Assembly: GCA_963761005.1 (NCBI GenBank)
Contig: CAVXFK010000027.1
Coordinates: forward strand, 1 to 64,000
DNA: 64,000 nt
Direction of reading: 5' to 3'
From: DASWJZ01 sp963761005
GTDB taxonomy: Bacteria; Pseudomonadota; Alphaproteobacteria; Rhizobiales; Afifellaceae
This document shows, in pieces, positions 24,053 through 32,728 of the stretch. Position 1 is the first letter of the stretch, and each line of letters starts with the position of its first letter. A program made the position numbers and the translations under genes. The notes beneath the pieces were generated by a model. It was given only the letters and a program-made list of their open reading frames with translations. It was not told the DNA's origin and did not search any database.

Positions 24053-25641
24053 GCCGGGCGCTCGCGCGTTGGCGCGCGTCTCCGCCGTGGCTCCCGCCCC
24101 GTCGCCAGCTCTTGTGCTTCCTTGTCGGGCGCCGGCGTCATCAGCGACAGGCCGACGGTTACCGCGAGCGACATCAGGAGCCCCGCGGCCGCCCCGGTCG
24201 GTGCGCCGACATTCGCCCAGCCGCTGCTGACGATCGCCTCGGGGATCACGTGCTGGCGCAGGAGGAAGACCAGCGCGGTGAAGGCAAAGCCGATGGCCAT
24301 GCCGGAAACGGCGCCGATCTCGTTGCAGCGCCGCCACCAGAGCCCGAGCACGAGCGGCACGAAGCATCCGGCCGCCGCGAGCGCCAACGCCCAATCGGCC
24401 ATCGACGCTGCATCGACCGGCCACAGCGACGCGAACATGACGCCGCCCGCGGCGACGCCGACGAGGATCAGGCGCGCCACGATGATACGCCGCCCTTCCG
24501 GCCCGCGCCGGTCGATCACCTCGTCCCAGATGTCGTGGCTGATCGCGGTTGCTGCGGAGAAAAGCGCCGCCTGTCCGAGCGCCAGGAGCGCGGCGAGCGT
24601 GCCGGCGAGAAGCAGGCCGGCGAGCACCGGGGGCACGAGCGAGAAGAGCGCCGCGAACTGGAGCGGCGCGCCGTCGACGCCCTCCGCCGGCACGACTGCG
24701 CCGACGAGCAGCTCGAAGAGCACGAATCCGACGAGCACCAGCATGATCGCAAAGAGCACGGCCCAGATCGTCGAGGTCACGGCTTCGCGCCCGGACGGCG
24801 CCGCCAGCGTGCGGGCGCTCAAATGCGGGAGCGAAGCGGCGCCGAAGACGGCGAGGAAGATCGGCATCGCCCAGCCCGCCGCTCCGGCTCCGCCGAAGGC
24901 CGGCAGGCTGCCGCGAAGCGTCCCGAACTGGTCGGCAAGCGCGCTTTGCGGTGTCGGTGCGCCCGATGCGATAAAGACGGCGGGCACCAGACAGGCCATC
25001 GCGATCACGATGAACTGGACGATTTGTGTCCAGGAGAGCGAGCGCATGCCGCCGGGGAGCACCGCCATCGCCGCAAGCCCCGCGACCGCATAGAGCGCAA
25101 ATCTCGGCTTCAGTCCGAATAGCGACGCAACCAGCGGCGCCGCGATCTTCATCACCGCGACGAAGAGCAGGAACGAGACCGCGAAGGTAATTCCCCCCCA
25201 GACGAGCCGCGCCAGCACGGCGCCGAAGCGCGCCCCGATGAAGTCGCCCGCCGTATAGGCGTTGAAGCTGCGCAGCCCCGGCGCGATCGCGAAGCCGAGC
25301 AAGAGATAGCCGAGCGAAAGTCCGATCGCGGAGAGAAGGAAGCTTGAGCGCGTGGCATACGCGCCGCCGGCCAGTCCGATCGCGAGCAGTCCCGCAAGGG
25401 CGCTCGCACCGGCGACGCCGTTGAAGCGCCCCGCAACCCTGCGGTCGGCGACGTAGAAATCGACCGCACGGCGGCTGTGCGCGTAGAGCGCGGCGAGGAC
25501 GAAGAGCGCCAGCGCCGCGCCGACGAGCGTGAAGGGCGCGAAGCCGGGGCTGGCTCCGATGCGGTCGAGGAGACCGACAGCGAAGAGGATGACGAGATAG
25601 ATTCCGACAAGCGTGAGGCTGGACCGAAGCGGCGCGCGCAT
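24049..25641 (-). CDS. SSS-family sodium:solute symporter
   Basis: A 530-residue inner-membrane protein with about 13 segments. Family marks: DFYVADRRVAGRFNGVAGAS, GFAIAPGLRSFNAYTAGDFIGARFG (the SSS signature region) and AVLPGGMRSLSWTQIVQFIV. The carboxy tail is basic and cytoplasmic. The substrate (an organic acid or amino acid) cannot be told. ATG 25641 follows GGAGAGAG; ATG 25671 is an alternative. Confidence 0.88.
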   Translation of the reverse strand: MRAPLRSSLTLVGIYLVILFAVGLLDRIGASPGFAPFTLVGAALALFVLAALYAHSRRAVDFYVADRRVAGRFNGVAGASALAGLLAIGLAGGAYATRSSFLLSAIGLSLGYLLLGFAIAPGLRSFNAYTAGDFIGARFGAVLARLVWGGITFAVSFLLFVAVMKIAAPLVASLFGLKPRFALYAVAGLAAMAVLPGGMRSLSWTQIVQFIVIAMACLVPAVFIASGAPTPQSALADQFGTLRGSLPAFGGAGAAGWAMPIFLAVFGAASLPHLSARTLAAPSGREAVTSTIWAVLFAIMLVLVGFVLFELLVGAVVPAEGVDGAPLQFAALFSLVPPVLAGLLLAGTLAALLALGQAALFSAATAISHDIWDEVIDRRGPEGRRIIVARLILVGVAAGGVMFASLWPVDAASMADWALALAAAGCFVPLVLGLWWRRCNEIGAVSGMAIGFAFTALVFLLRQHVIPEAIVSSGWANVGAPTGAAAGLLMSLAVTVGLSLMTPAPDKEAQELATGREPRRRRAPTRERPA

Positions 25642-25937
25642 CACGCCGATGTCTCTCTCCGGCGGTCGCATACCATCGACCCTCACTCTACGCACATGCA
25701 AAGGACAATGGCCGTCACCGACACCAAAGGCAATTGGTCGTTGCAGTGATCCACGCATAATCATGCATGACAGAGTGACATGCGTGCGGACAGCACCGAT
25801 GTTGAGACGCGGGTCCCTCGGTTCGGCGGTCGTCGGAAGGCTTCGACTGTGACGCGGAAGCCATTGCGCCGCCCAAGAACCGAAGACAACATTCATGTGA
25901 CAACCAGGCGGCGACCGGATCGCCAGTGGAGGGCGCG

Positions 25938-26357
25938 ATGCTGAAAGAATTCAGGGAGTTCGCACTGAAGGGAAACGTTGTCGACCTTGCCGTCGGCATC
26001 ATCATCGGCGCGGCGTTCACGGCGATCGTCTCTTCGCTGGTCGATGACATCATCATGCCGCCGATCGGGCTTCTCACCGGCGGCGTTGATTTCTCGCAGA
26101 TCTTCGTCGTGCTGAAGGGTGACGGGCCCTACAACACCGTGCAGCAGGCCAAGGATGCGGGCGCCGTCACCTGGAATGTCGGCCTCTTCATCAACGCGGT
26201 GATCAAGTTCCTGATTGTCGCCTTCGCCGTGTTCCTCTTGGTCAAGGTGATCAACAGGCTGACGCGCAAGGAAGAAGCGAAGCCGGCCGCGCCCCCAGCT
26301 CCGCCCGAGGATGTCGTGGTTCTCCGCGAGATCCGCGACCTTCTCGCCAGGCGTTAG
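25938..26357 (+). CDS. mscL: large-conductance mechanosensitive channel MscL
   Basis: A 139-residue inner-membrane channel opened by membrane tension under hypo-osmotic shock. LKEFREFALKGNVVDLAVGIIIGAAFTAIVSSLVDDIIMPPIG is the highly conserved first helix region, NAVIKFLIVAFAVFLLVKVIN the second, and the end has the DVVVLREIRDLL cytoplasmic helix. ATG 25938 has GGAGG five bases upstream, which is better than ATG 25926. Confidence 0.95.
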   Translation: MLKEFREFALKGNVVDLAVGIIIGAAFTAIVSSLVDDIIMPPIGLLTGGVDFSQIFVVLKGDGPYNTVQQAKDAGAVTWNVGLFINAVIKFLIVAFAVFLLVKVINRLTRKEEAKPAAPPAPPEDVVVLREIRDLLARR

Positions 26358-26447
26358 TCTTCGGCGGATCGGATTAAGCGCGGCACATTCGTCGCCGGCT
26401 GCCGCGGCCGCTTCCCGCCGAGGGGAAGTTGCGCTAGGCAGCCGCCG

Positions 26448-27620
26448 ATGAGCGAGAAGGTTCTTTCGGCGCTTCGGCGCGAGGCGCGGGAAGCGCCGGA
26501 TTCGGGCATCGTCGAGGTCTTCAATTACGGCCGCGGACGCGAGGGGCTGATTCCGCTCTGGGCGGGCGAGGGCGATCTTCCGACGCCCGACTTCATCTGC
26601 GACGCCGCGGCGCGCTCGCTTGCATCGGGCGAGACCTTCTACACCTGGCAGCGCGGCCTGCCGGAGCTTCGCTCAGCGCTCGCCCGCTATCACGGACGCC
26701 AGTTCGGCCGCGAATTTCCGCCGGAGCGCTTCTTCGTGACCGGCGGCGGCATGCAGGCGATCCAGATCGCTGTCGCCGCAACGGCGGGGACGGGGGCCGA
26801 GGTCATCCTGCCGACGCCGGCTTGGCCGAATTTCGCCGCTGCCGTCGGAATCAGCGGCGCCCGGCCGATCTCCGTGCCGCTGGCGTTCGAAGGAACACGC
26901 TGGGCGCTCGACCTCGACCGCCTCTTCGCCGCGGCCAACGAAAGGACGCGCGCGATCTTCATCAACTCGCCGGCCAATCCGACCGGCTGGACGGCAACGG
27001 AGGCGGAGCTTCACGCGATTCTCAGCTTCGCGCGCGAGCGCCGGCTCTGGATCATCGCCGACGAGGTCTACAGCCGCTTCGTCTATGACGGGGTCGAGCG
27101 CGCGCCGTCCTTCTATGACCTGATCGACGCCGACGACCGCGTCATCTTCGTCAACACCTTCTCCAAGAATTGGGCGATGACCGGCTGGCGCATCGGCTGG
27201 CTGTCGGCACCACCGGCGCTTGGCGACGTGATCGAGAACCTGATCCAGTATTCCACCTCCGGCGTCGCAGCCTTCATGCAGCGCGGGGCGATCGCGGCGC
27301 TCGATGAGGGGGAGGATTTCGCCCGCATGCAGATCGCCCGCGCCGCGACCGGCCGCGCAATCGTCTGCGAGGGGCTCGCTGGCTCGAACCGCGTGCGCTT
27401 CGCCTGGCCGGATGGCGCGTTCTATCTCTTCTTCACGATCGACAGCGCCGGCGATACCGGAAAGCTCGCCCTGACGCTCGTCGACGAGGCGAATATCGGC
27501 ATCGCTCCGGGCACCGCCTTCGGGCCCGGCGGCGAAGCGTTCATGCGGCTCTGCTTTGAGCGCAAGGCGGAGGATTTGAGCGAGGCGACGCGTCGCCTCC
27601 GCGCCTGGCTCGGAAGCTGA
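26448..27620 (+). CDS. PLP-dependent class I/II aminotransferase
   Basis: A 390-residue fold-type I aminotransferase. NSPANPTGW, ADEVYSRFVYDG and the Schiff-base lysine in TFSKNWAMTGWRIGW are intact, as is the late arginine segment (FMRLCFERK). It resembles aspartate/aromatic or arginine-pyruvate transaminases; substrate not assigned. Its stop overlaps the start of the permease gene (TGATG). Confidence 0.88.
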   Translation: MSEKVLSALRREAREAPDSGIVEVFNYGRGREGLIPLWAGEGDLPTPDFICDAAARSLASGETFYTWQRGLPELRSALARYHGRQFGREFPPERFFVTGGGMQAIQIAVAATAGTGAEVILPTPAWPNFAAAVGISGARPISVPLAFEGTRWALDLDRLFAAANERTRAIFINSPANPTGWTATEAELHAILSFARERRLWIIADEVYSRFVYDGVERAPSFYDLIDADDRVIFVNTFSKNWAMTGWRIGWLSAPPALGDVIENLIQYSTSGVAAFMQRGAIAALDEGEDFARMQIARAATGRAIVCEGLAGSNRVRFAWPDGAFYLFFTIDSAGDTGKLALTLVDEANIGIAPGTAFGPGGEAFMRLCFERKAEDLSEATRRLRAWLGS

Positions 27621-28669
27621 TGCCGGCCCTTGCGCGGCCGACTTTCCGGACCGTGCAGCGATTTTTGATCACATTGGCGCTGAGCGCCGGCGGCGGCTTC
27701 CTTTTCCAGAGCCTCGGCATGCCGGCGGGGTGGATTTCGGGCGGGCTGCTCGCCGTCGCCGTCGCCTCTCTTGCCGGATTCGACTCGGATGTTCCGCAGC
27801 CGGTCCGCGCCCCGGTCTATCTCGTGCTCGGCCTTTATGCCGGCGGCGGCGTCTCGCAGCAGACGATCCACCAGATGGCAACCTGGCCTCTGAGCTTCGC
27901 CATTCTCGGCGTCTCCCTGACAGCGTTGATCGCCAGCTCCTACTGGTGGCTGCATATGCGTTGCGGCTGGGACCGCAACGCAGCGCTGCTCGCCTCCTTG
28001 CCCGGCGCGCTCTCCTTCGTGATGGCGGCGGCGGAGGGGATGAAGACCGATTTGAAGACCATCGCGATCGCGCAAAGCCTTCGCCTGCTCATTCTGGTCG
28101 AAGGGATTCCGATCATCGCCTTGATGATCGGGCATCCGATGACGTCCGCCGTGACTGTCGCCGGCTCCGCCGGTCTCGGGGAGATCGCCATTCTGCTCAC
28201 CGCCGGGCTTGTCGCGGCGCTTCTCCTGCAGCGCTTGCAAGTGGTGGGCGGATGGATGCTCGGCGGGCTGCTGGCGAGTTCCGGGCTGCTTCTTTCCGGC
28301 GTCGTTCACGCGCGGCTGCCGTTCCCGCTCGTGCTTCCTTTCGTGATCACGCTCGCGGCGATCACCGGCAGCCGTTTCCGCCCGGGCGATCTTTGGATCT
28401 TGCCACGCATCCTGAAGCCGGCGCTGATCGCCTTCTGCCTGGCATTTGGCATTTCCGTCGTCTCGGCGAGCGCGGTCAGCTTTCTGTTGGGCGTGAACTT
28501 CATACAGACGCTGCTCGCCTTCGCGCCAGGCGCGCTCGATGCGCTGATCATCCTCGCCTATCAAATGAACGTCGACCCGGCCTACGTCGCCGCGCACCAT
28601 GTGGCCCGCTTCCTGGCGATGGTGATCGCGGTGCCGATCGTGGTCCGCTGGCTCGGGCGCACGGCCTAG
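27620..28669 (+). CDS. AbrB-family (COG3180) membrane transporter
   Basis: A 349-residue protein with about 10 membrane segments arranged as two repeats. LFQSLGMPAGWISGGLLAVA and LQRLQVVGGWMLGGLLASSGL are the two copies of the AbrB/ammonia monooxygenase-like repeat, each preceding a Pro- and Gly-rich loop (SLPGALSFVMAAAEGM; FAPGALDALIILAYQM). Despite the family nickname it is not a transcription factor. It is translationally coupled to the aminotransferase, so it may export or import a related compound (inference). Confidence 0.85.
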   Translation: MPALARPTFRTVQRFLITLALSAGGGFLFQSLGMPAGWISGGLLAVAVASLAGFDSDVPQPVRAPVYLVLGLYAGGGVSQQTIHQMATWPLSFAILGVSLTALIASSYWWLHMRCGWDRNAALLASLPGALSFVMAAAEGMKTDLKTIAIAQSLRLLILVEGIPIIALMIGHPMTSAVTVAGSAGLGEIAILLTAGLVAALLLQRLQVVGGWMLGGLLASSGLLLSGVVHARLPFPLVLPFVITLAAITGSRFRPGDLWILPRILKPALIAFCLAFGISVVSASAVSFLLGVNFIQTLLAFAPGALDALIILAYQMNVDPAYVAAHHVARFLAMVIAVPIVVRWLGRTA

Positions 28670-28706
28670 CATTTGCTTGAGGCGGTGATCCGAGTATTCG
28701 GGTGGA

Positions 28707-29490
28707 ATGGCAATTGACGCGTCGCTCTTCGACCACCGCGGCTACGTGACCGCTTCCGCCTCAGGCGGCTATGGCGAGTGGGCGGTGACCTATGAGGAGA
28801 CCGTTGCGGTTGGTCTCGACGGGCCGCTCCTCGCGCGCCTGACCGCTATCGACTGGGGAAGCGTCGCGGAGGCCGCCGACCTCGCCTGCGGCACCGGCCG
28901 CACCGGGGAATGGCTGAAGGAACAGGGCGTCGGCGCGGTCGACGGCGTCGACATCACGCCGGAAATGCTGGCGCTCGCCGAGAGGAAGGGCGTTTACCGA
29001 AGCCTCACGCTCGGCGACGTCGGCGCGGTCGACGGCGTCGACATCACGCCGGAAATGCTGGCGCTCGCCGAGAGGAAGGGCGTTTACCGAAGCCTCACGC
29101 TCGGCGACGTCGGCGCGGCGCCGCTTCCGGCCAAACGCTATGAGCTCGTGACGATGTCGCTCGCCGATGAGCATCTGCCCGAGCTCACCCCTGCGCGAGG
29201 CCTCGCGCCTGCTTGCGCCGGGCGGGCAGTTCCTTCTGATCGGCTATCACCCGTTCTTTCTGATGAACGGCCTCGTGACGCACTTCCACCGCGCCGGTGG
29301 TGACGCCGTCACCATCCAAAGCTACGTCCATCTCTTCAGCGATCATTTTCGCGCCGGCGGCGCGACCGGCCTCGCACTCGTCGCGTTCGACGAGTGCGTC
29401 ATCGACGAGGACTGGCTGAAGACCAAGCCGAAATGGCGCAGTTACCTGAACTGGCCCGTCAGCTTCGCGGTGGTCTGGGCGAAAGTTTAG
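28707..29490 (+). pseudogene. class I SAM-dependent methyltransferase with internal duplication and frameshift
   Basis: EEAADLACGTGRTGEWL-type SAM-binding motif I is present (ADLACGTGRTGEWL) followed by GVDITPEMLALAERKGVYRSL. A perfect 90-bp tandem duplication repeats the second segment, adding 30 residues inside the Rossmann fold. At about 29190 the frame changes; the second frame continues LREASRLLAPGGQFLLIGYHPFF and WPVSFAVVWAKV. Without both changes it would be an ordinary small-molecule methyltransferase of about 230 residues. Substrate unknown. Confidence 0.8.
28929..29108 (+). repeat. perfect 90-bp tandem duplication
   Basis: Copy 1 is 28929-29018 and copy 2 is 29019-29108; they are identical, and the first ten bases recur at 29109-29118. 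The unit encodes 30 residues in frame, including the acidic ribose-binding strand of the methyltransferase. It is either a very recent duplication or an assembly error. Confidence 0.9.
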
Positions 29491-30756
29491 CCGCCGGAAG
29501 CGGCGAAGATCTCGGCGCGTGCGGCGTGCTCGACCGTCGCCGGCGTCTCGAGCGGCAGGTCGAGCGCGTTCCACGTCTCGACTAACGCCTTGGTCAGCGA
29601 TTCGATCAACTGGTCGTCGTGGAAGGGCGTTGCGGTGATCCGGAGCCGCTCCGTCCCGCGTGGCACGGTCGGGTAGTTGATCGGCTGGATGTAGATGCCG
29701 TGCTTCTCGAGCAGGTGGTCGCTTGCCGCCTTGCAGGCCTCGGCGTCGCCGACGAGGATCGGGATGATCTGCGTCTCCGACGGCATGACGGGAAGGCCGG
29801 CATCCAAGAGCCGTGCGCGCGTACGCGCCACCTGCCGCTGTTGCCCCTCGCGCTCGGCGGAGGATTCCTTGAGATGCCGGATCGAGGCGCAGGCTGCCGC
29901 CGCGAGCCCCGGCGGCAGCGCGGTCGTGAAGATGAAGCCCGGCGCGTAGGAGCGCACTGCGTCGACGACGACATTCGAGCCGGCAATGTAGCCGCCGAGC
30001 ACGCCAAAAGCCTTGGCGAGCGTGCCTTCGATCACGTCGATCCGGTCCATCACGCCGTCGCGCTCGGCGATGCCGCCGCCGCGTGCGCCGTACATGCCGA
30101 CCGCGTGCACTTCGTCGAGATAGGTCATCGCGCCGTATCTCTCGGCAAGGTCCGCGATCGCGCCGATCGGGGCGACGTCGCCGTCCATCGAATAGACCGA
30201 CTCGAAGACGATCAGCTTGGCGCGCTCCTTGCCGGCGGCCTTCAGGAGGTCTTCGAGGTGCTCAAGGTCGTTGTGCCGCCAGATTCTGCTTCTGCCCGCC
30301 GGAGCGGCGCACGCCCTCGATCATCGAGGCGTGGTTCAGCTGGTCGGAGAGGATCAGGCAGTCGGGAAGCAGCTTGGCAATCGTAGAGATTGCTGCCTCG
30401 TTGGAGACAAAGCCGGAGGTGAAGACGAGCGCCGATTCCTTGGCGTGCAGATCGGCAAGCTCCGCTTCGAGCTCGACCAGCGGATGGTTGGTGCCTGAGA
30501 TGTTGCGCGTGCCGCCGGCGCCCGCGCCCATGCGCCCGGCTGCCTCTTGCATCGCAGCCACGACCTTCGGATGGTGGCCCATGCCGAGGTAGTCGTTGGA
30601 GCACCAGATGACGATTTCGCGGGTCTCGTCGCCGCAGCGGAGGAGCGCGCGCGGGAAAGTGCCGACGCGCCGCTCGAGATCGGCGAACACGCGGTAGCGA
30701 CGTTCGGCACGGAGCGCGTCTAGCGCGCTCTCGAAACGCGATTTGTAGTCAAACAT
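29487..30756 (-). pseudogene. hemA: 5-aminolevulinate synthase, frameshifted
   Basis: Condenses glycine and succinyl-CoA, the first haem step in alphaproteobacteria. The first frame starts MFDYKSRFESALDALRAE and includes IVIWCSNDYLGMGHHPKVV, GTRNISGTNHPLVELE and LNHASMIEGVRRS. The second, from about 30290, has RIWRHNDLEHLEDLL, FESVYSMDGDVAPI, YLDEVHAVGMYGARGGG and the PLP lysine in EGTLAKAFGVLGGYI. All active-site parts are present; only one break separates them. An assembly indel is likely because the enzyme should be essential. GGGAG precedes ATG 30756. Confidence 0.93.
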
Positions 30757-30933
30757 GCGCTGCTCCCGCCGCTTGGGTCCCTTTGTACTCGATCTACGTG
30801 TCATTTCCAGTGGCAGCTTGCCGCGCCGCATCACCTTGTTGCGAAACTAACACTCTCGCCCTCCGCCTGCCCTCTGCGATTCACCGTAAATGCTTAGAAT
30901 TAACGGGAAAATAGCTCCGAAATCTATCCGCAA

Positions 30934-30957
30934 TTAACGCGGGTTAACGGCCGTTAA
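30934..30957. promoter_or_regulatory. two overlapping TTAAC-N4-GTTAA palindromes
   Basis: Palindromes at 30934-30947 (spacer GCGG) and 30944-30957 (spacer GGCC) share the middle TTAA, so three TTAA boxes recur at exact 10-bp steps, on one face of the helix. A further TTAACGGG half-site is at 30900. They lie 65-90 bp before the TadG-like gene. CtrA sites use TTAA-N7-TTAA; the spacing here is six, so a different regulator is possible. Confidence 0.5.
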
Positions 30958-31021
30958 GCTATGTCAACGAAGCATTAAGGCGGCTCTGCGGAGGCCGCCG
31001 AAAAAGACTTCGGAGGCCGTC

Positions 31022-32572
31022 ATGCTGAAATTGCCCTTCCGGGCGCTCAGGCGCTTTGACAAGGATCAACGCGGTAACGTCGCGGTTCTCTTCGCTTTTT
31101 CGATGGTCCCGCTGATCGGGTTCATGGGTGGCGCGGTCGATGTCTCGCGGCACCATCGCTACAAGGTCGAGATCTCGAACGCACTGGATTCGGCCGCGAT
31201 CGCGCTTGTCCGCCGCGGGGCCAAGAATGACGCCGAGGCGGCTGACTTCGTGACCCGCTACGTGGCGTCGATGATGCCAGGCGGCGGCCAAGACAAGATG
31301 CTGCACCTCGACCGCTTCGTCGCGACCGCAGTGCAGGGCGGCTATCACGTGGGCGTGCACGGCAGCATGGACACGGCCTTCCTGCCCGTCGTCGGCATCG
31401 AGGAGATGCCGCTTGACGTCGAGACCGAGGTGGTCGCGAGCGGCGGCCGATACGAGGTGGCGCTCGCCCTCGACAACACGAGCTCCATGTTCGAGCACAA
31501 CAAGATCGGTGCGCTGAAGACGGCCGCCAATCATCTGATCGACCGCCTCTACTCCGAAACCGGCTCGGAGGATCGCGTGAAGATGGCGCTCGTTCCCTTC
31601 ACGACCGCCGTCAACATCCGCGGCGCGGCCTTCAACCCGGATTGGCTCGACCCGAAGGGTCTCGGGCTTGGGCAGCATCGCTTCGACGCCTACGACCGCG
31701 AAGTAAGCCGGCTCGACATCTTCAGCGCTCTGAGCAACGGCAGTGTCGGGCCGGACGGACTGCCGACCGGATGGAAGGGATGCGTCGAGGCGCGCGCCGA
31801 CGGTCACGACGTCGACGACGAGCCTCTGGGAAGCGATCCGGCCACCCGCTGGACCCCGTACCTCTCGCCGGATGGCGCCGACAGCGGCTCCGGTCCCGCC
31901 TATGCACGCAGCAACTCCTACCTCGCCGACCAGACGGGCAACAAGGGCACGGCGCTTCAGCGGCTGAAGAACGTCGACAAGTATTTCAAGCCGATCGCCC
32001 TGGCCGGGTACCACGACGTTTTCGACGAGAACCAGGGGCCGAACCAGAGCTGCCGCAGCCCGATTGTCGAGCTGACCAACGACAAGGACCGCATGCACGC
32101 CGCGATCGACGCGATGCAGCCGGGCGGCTACACGCACATCCCGCAGGGGCTGGTCTGGGGTTGGCGGGTGCTTTCGCCAAGCGAGCCCTTCACCCAGGGC
32201 GTCGCCTATGACGACGCGTCGACGCAGAAGGCGCTGGTCCTCCTCTCCGACGGCAAGAACACCTTCCCGGATATCTATACGAGCTACGGCTACCAGGCCG
32301 ACGGGCGGCTCGCCGCGAACTGGAACGCCGGCGTCGACAAGCTGAACGAGAAGGTCTCGACGATCTGCGAGGCCGTCAAGGCGAAGGGCATCCGCCTCTA
32401 CATGATCCTGCTTGAGGAGAACGATCCGCAGACGAAGCAGATCTTCCGGGACTGCGCTTCGCGGAACGGCCAGGGCGAGGCTCTCTATTACGAGGTGCCG
32501 AATGCGGCCGAGCTCGACGCCGCCTTCGAGGACATTGGCAAGGACCTGACCACGCTGCGTATCACGCGCTGA
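31022..32572 (+). CDS. TadE/TadG-like protein with VWA-type domain
   Basis: A 516-residue membrane-anchored protein. An amino-terminal type IV prepilin-like helix (DQRGNVAVLFAFSMVPLIGFMGGAVD) is the TadG signature, followed by a von Willebrand A-like domain: ALALDNTSSMFEHNKIGALK (degenerate MIDAS, DxTSS), VKMALVPFTTAV, and KALVLLSDGKNTF late. It may act in surface attachment or Flp-pilus assembly, but no other tad genes are near. A strong intrinsic terminator follows, so it is monocistronic. Confidence 0.82.
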   Translation: MLKLPFRALRRFDKDQRGNVAVLFAFSMVPLIGFMGGAVDVSRHHRYKVEISNALDSAAIALVRRGAKNDAEAADFVTRYVASMMPGGGQDKMLHLDRFVATAVQGGYHVGVHGSMDTAFLPVVGIEEMPLDVETEVVASGGRYEVALALDNTSSMFEHNKIGALKTAANHLIDRLYSETGSEDRVKMALVPFTTAVNIRGAAFNPDWLDPKGLGLGQHRFDAYDREVSRLDIFSALSNGSVGPDGLPTGWKGCVEARADGHDVDDEPLGSDPATRWTPYLSPDGADSGSGPAYARSNSYLADQTGNKGTALQRLKNVDKYFKPIALAGYHDVFDENQGPNQSCRSPIVELTNDKDRMHAAIDAMQPGGYTHIPQGLVWGWRVLSPSEPFTQGVAYDDASTQKALVLLSDGKNTFPDIYTSYGYQADGRLAANWNAGVDKLNEKVSTICEAVKAKGIRLYMILLEENDPQTKQIFRDCASRNGQGEALYYEVPNAAELDAAFEDIGKDLTTLRITR

Positions 32573-32600
32573 GTGAGTCGAGACGCACTGGGGGACTTGG

Positions 32601-32626
32601 GCCGGGCGCAAGCCCGGCTCTTTTTT
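32601..32626 (+). terminator. rho-independent terminator after the TadG-like gene
   Basis: GCCGGGC (32601-32607), loop GCAA, GCCCGGC (32612-32618), then TCTTTTTT. A perfect 7-bp GC stem with a stable tetraloop and a T-tract 28 bp after the stop. Confidence 0.9.
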
Positions 32627-32728
32627 GGTCGCAACGTCAACGATTTGGAGCTTCATATTCTGGCACGCGCATTTCCTGGCGGTTTTCGCTAGGCTAGCGT
32701 CGACAGCGCCTGGAATCTGCCCGATCCG

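Noticed and set aside
27422..28672. A 416-codon minus-strand open frame
   Set aside because: Antisense to the aminotransferase end and the AbrB-type permease; highly charged and low-complexity.
28929..29118. CRISPR-like repeat array
   Set aside because: Only two long identical units without spacers, in a coding frame; a tandem duplication. No CRISPR array or cas gene was seen in the window.
30934..30957. CtrA binding site
   Set aside because: TTAA boxes are six bases apart here, not the seven of the CtrA consensus; listed instead as an unassigned palindrome.
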